Shown here in pieces: positions 63,913-64,000 of a stretch of DNA of 64,000 nucleotides; position 1 is the stretch's first letter, and each line of letters opens with the position of its first letter. The notes beneath the pieces are model-generated. The model saw nothing but the letters and a program-made list of their open reading frames with translations. It was not told where the DNA came from and ran no database searches. The stretch comes from Onchocerca lupi (taxonomy: Eukaryota > Nematoda > Chromadorea > Rhabditida > Onchocercidae): contig JAOVVO010000120.1 of NCBI GenBank assembly GCA_028564675.1, positions 90,862 through 154,861 of the forward strand. The letters are read 5' to 3'. A program made the translations under genes and the position numbers.

Positions 63913-64000
63913 GTTTTTTTTTTTTGCTATTTAGAAAATTTTGAAATTTAAATTTGAAATTGTTGGAATTTCACGATTAACTTTATATTATATATATATA

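Overview
The window is nuclear DNA of a nematode, most likely a filarial or other clade III parasite. The evidence is AT-rich non-coding DNA, genes broken into many short exons by introns of roughly 80-700 bp, TTTTCAG-type acceptors, and acceptor-like sites with no visible upstream exon just 5' of several start codons, as expected for spliced-leader trans-splicing. Two genes also fall into nematode-type secreted families. Most supplied open reading frames are single exons or shadows. I rebuilt the genes by joining exons by hand, requiring GT-AG (or justified GC-AG) introns, matching phase, and agreement with what I know of each family.

Layout. 1-65: possible last exon of an upstream gene. 1693-5807 (+): PPIL2/CYN-4 U-box cyclophilin, 12 exons, 526 aa. 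7437-15200 (-): PAIP1-like protein (PAM2 motif, MIF4G domain, acidic tail), 11 exons, about 509 aa, with an apparent 1-nt frame break. 16906-21890 (+): histidyl-tRNA synthetase, 11 exons, with one exon boundary that does not close in frame. 24307-25859 (+): secreted PAN-like cysteine-rich protein, 109 aa. 27842-37994 (+): Timeless/TIM-1 replication-fork protein, 27 exons including a 20-nt microexon, about 1123 aa. 39913-41471 (-): Y-box cold-shock-domain protein with an RG-rich tail, 271 aa, possibly with a far-upstream non-coding 5' exon. 49833-54160 (-): secreted cysteine-rich CPG4-like protein, 207 aa, with a cluster of seven TGATAA sites upstream. 57630-57851 (-): unrecognised 73-aa protein, head-to-head with 58043-59503 (+), a trimeric dUTPase (218 aa) with two plausible starts. 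62764-63912 (+, runs off the edge): doublecortin-domain protein preceded by a nonapeptide tandem repeat of about 16 units.

The genes are a housekeeping mixture (splicing, translation, tRNA charging, fork protection, dUTP removal) with two nematode-type secreted proteins; I see no functional operon. Non-coding DNA is dominated by poly-A/T tracts, microsatellites, one 35-bp minisatellite, a 42-bp exact duplication and a 136-bp inverted repeat. I saw no tRNA, rRNA, transposase, CRISPR or bacterial (Wolbachia-like) insert. The observations most worth checking are the two frame conflicts in otherwise conserved genes, the TGATAA cluster, the 136-bp hairpin, the compact divergent promoter with the orphan 73-aa protein, and the repeat fused to a doublecortin domain.
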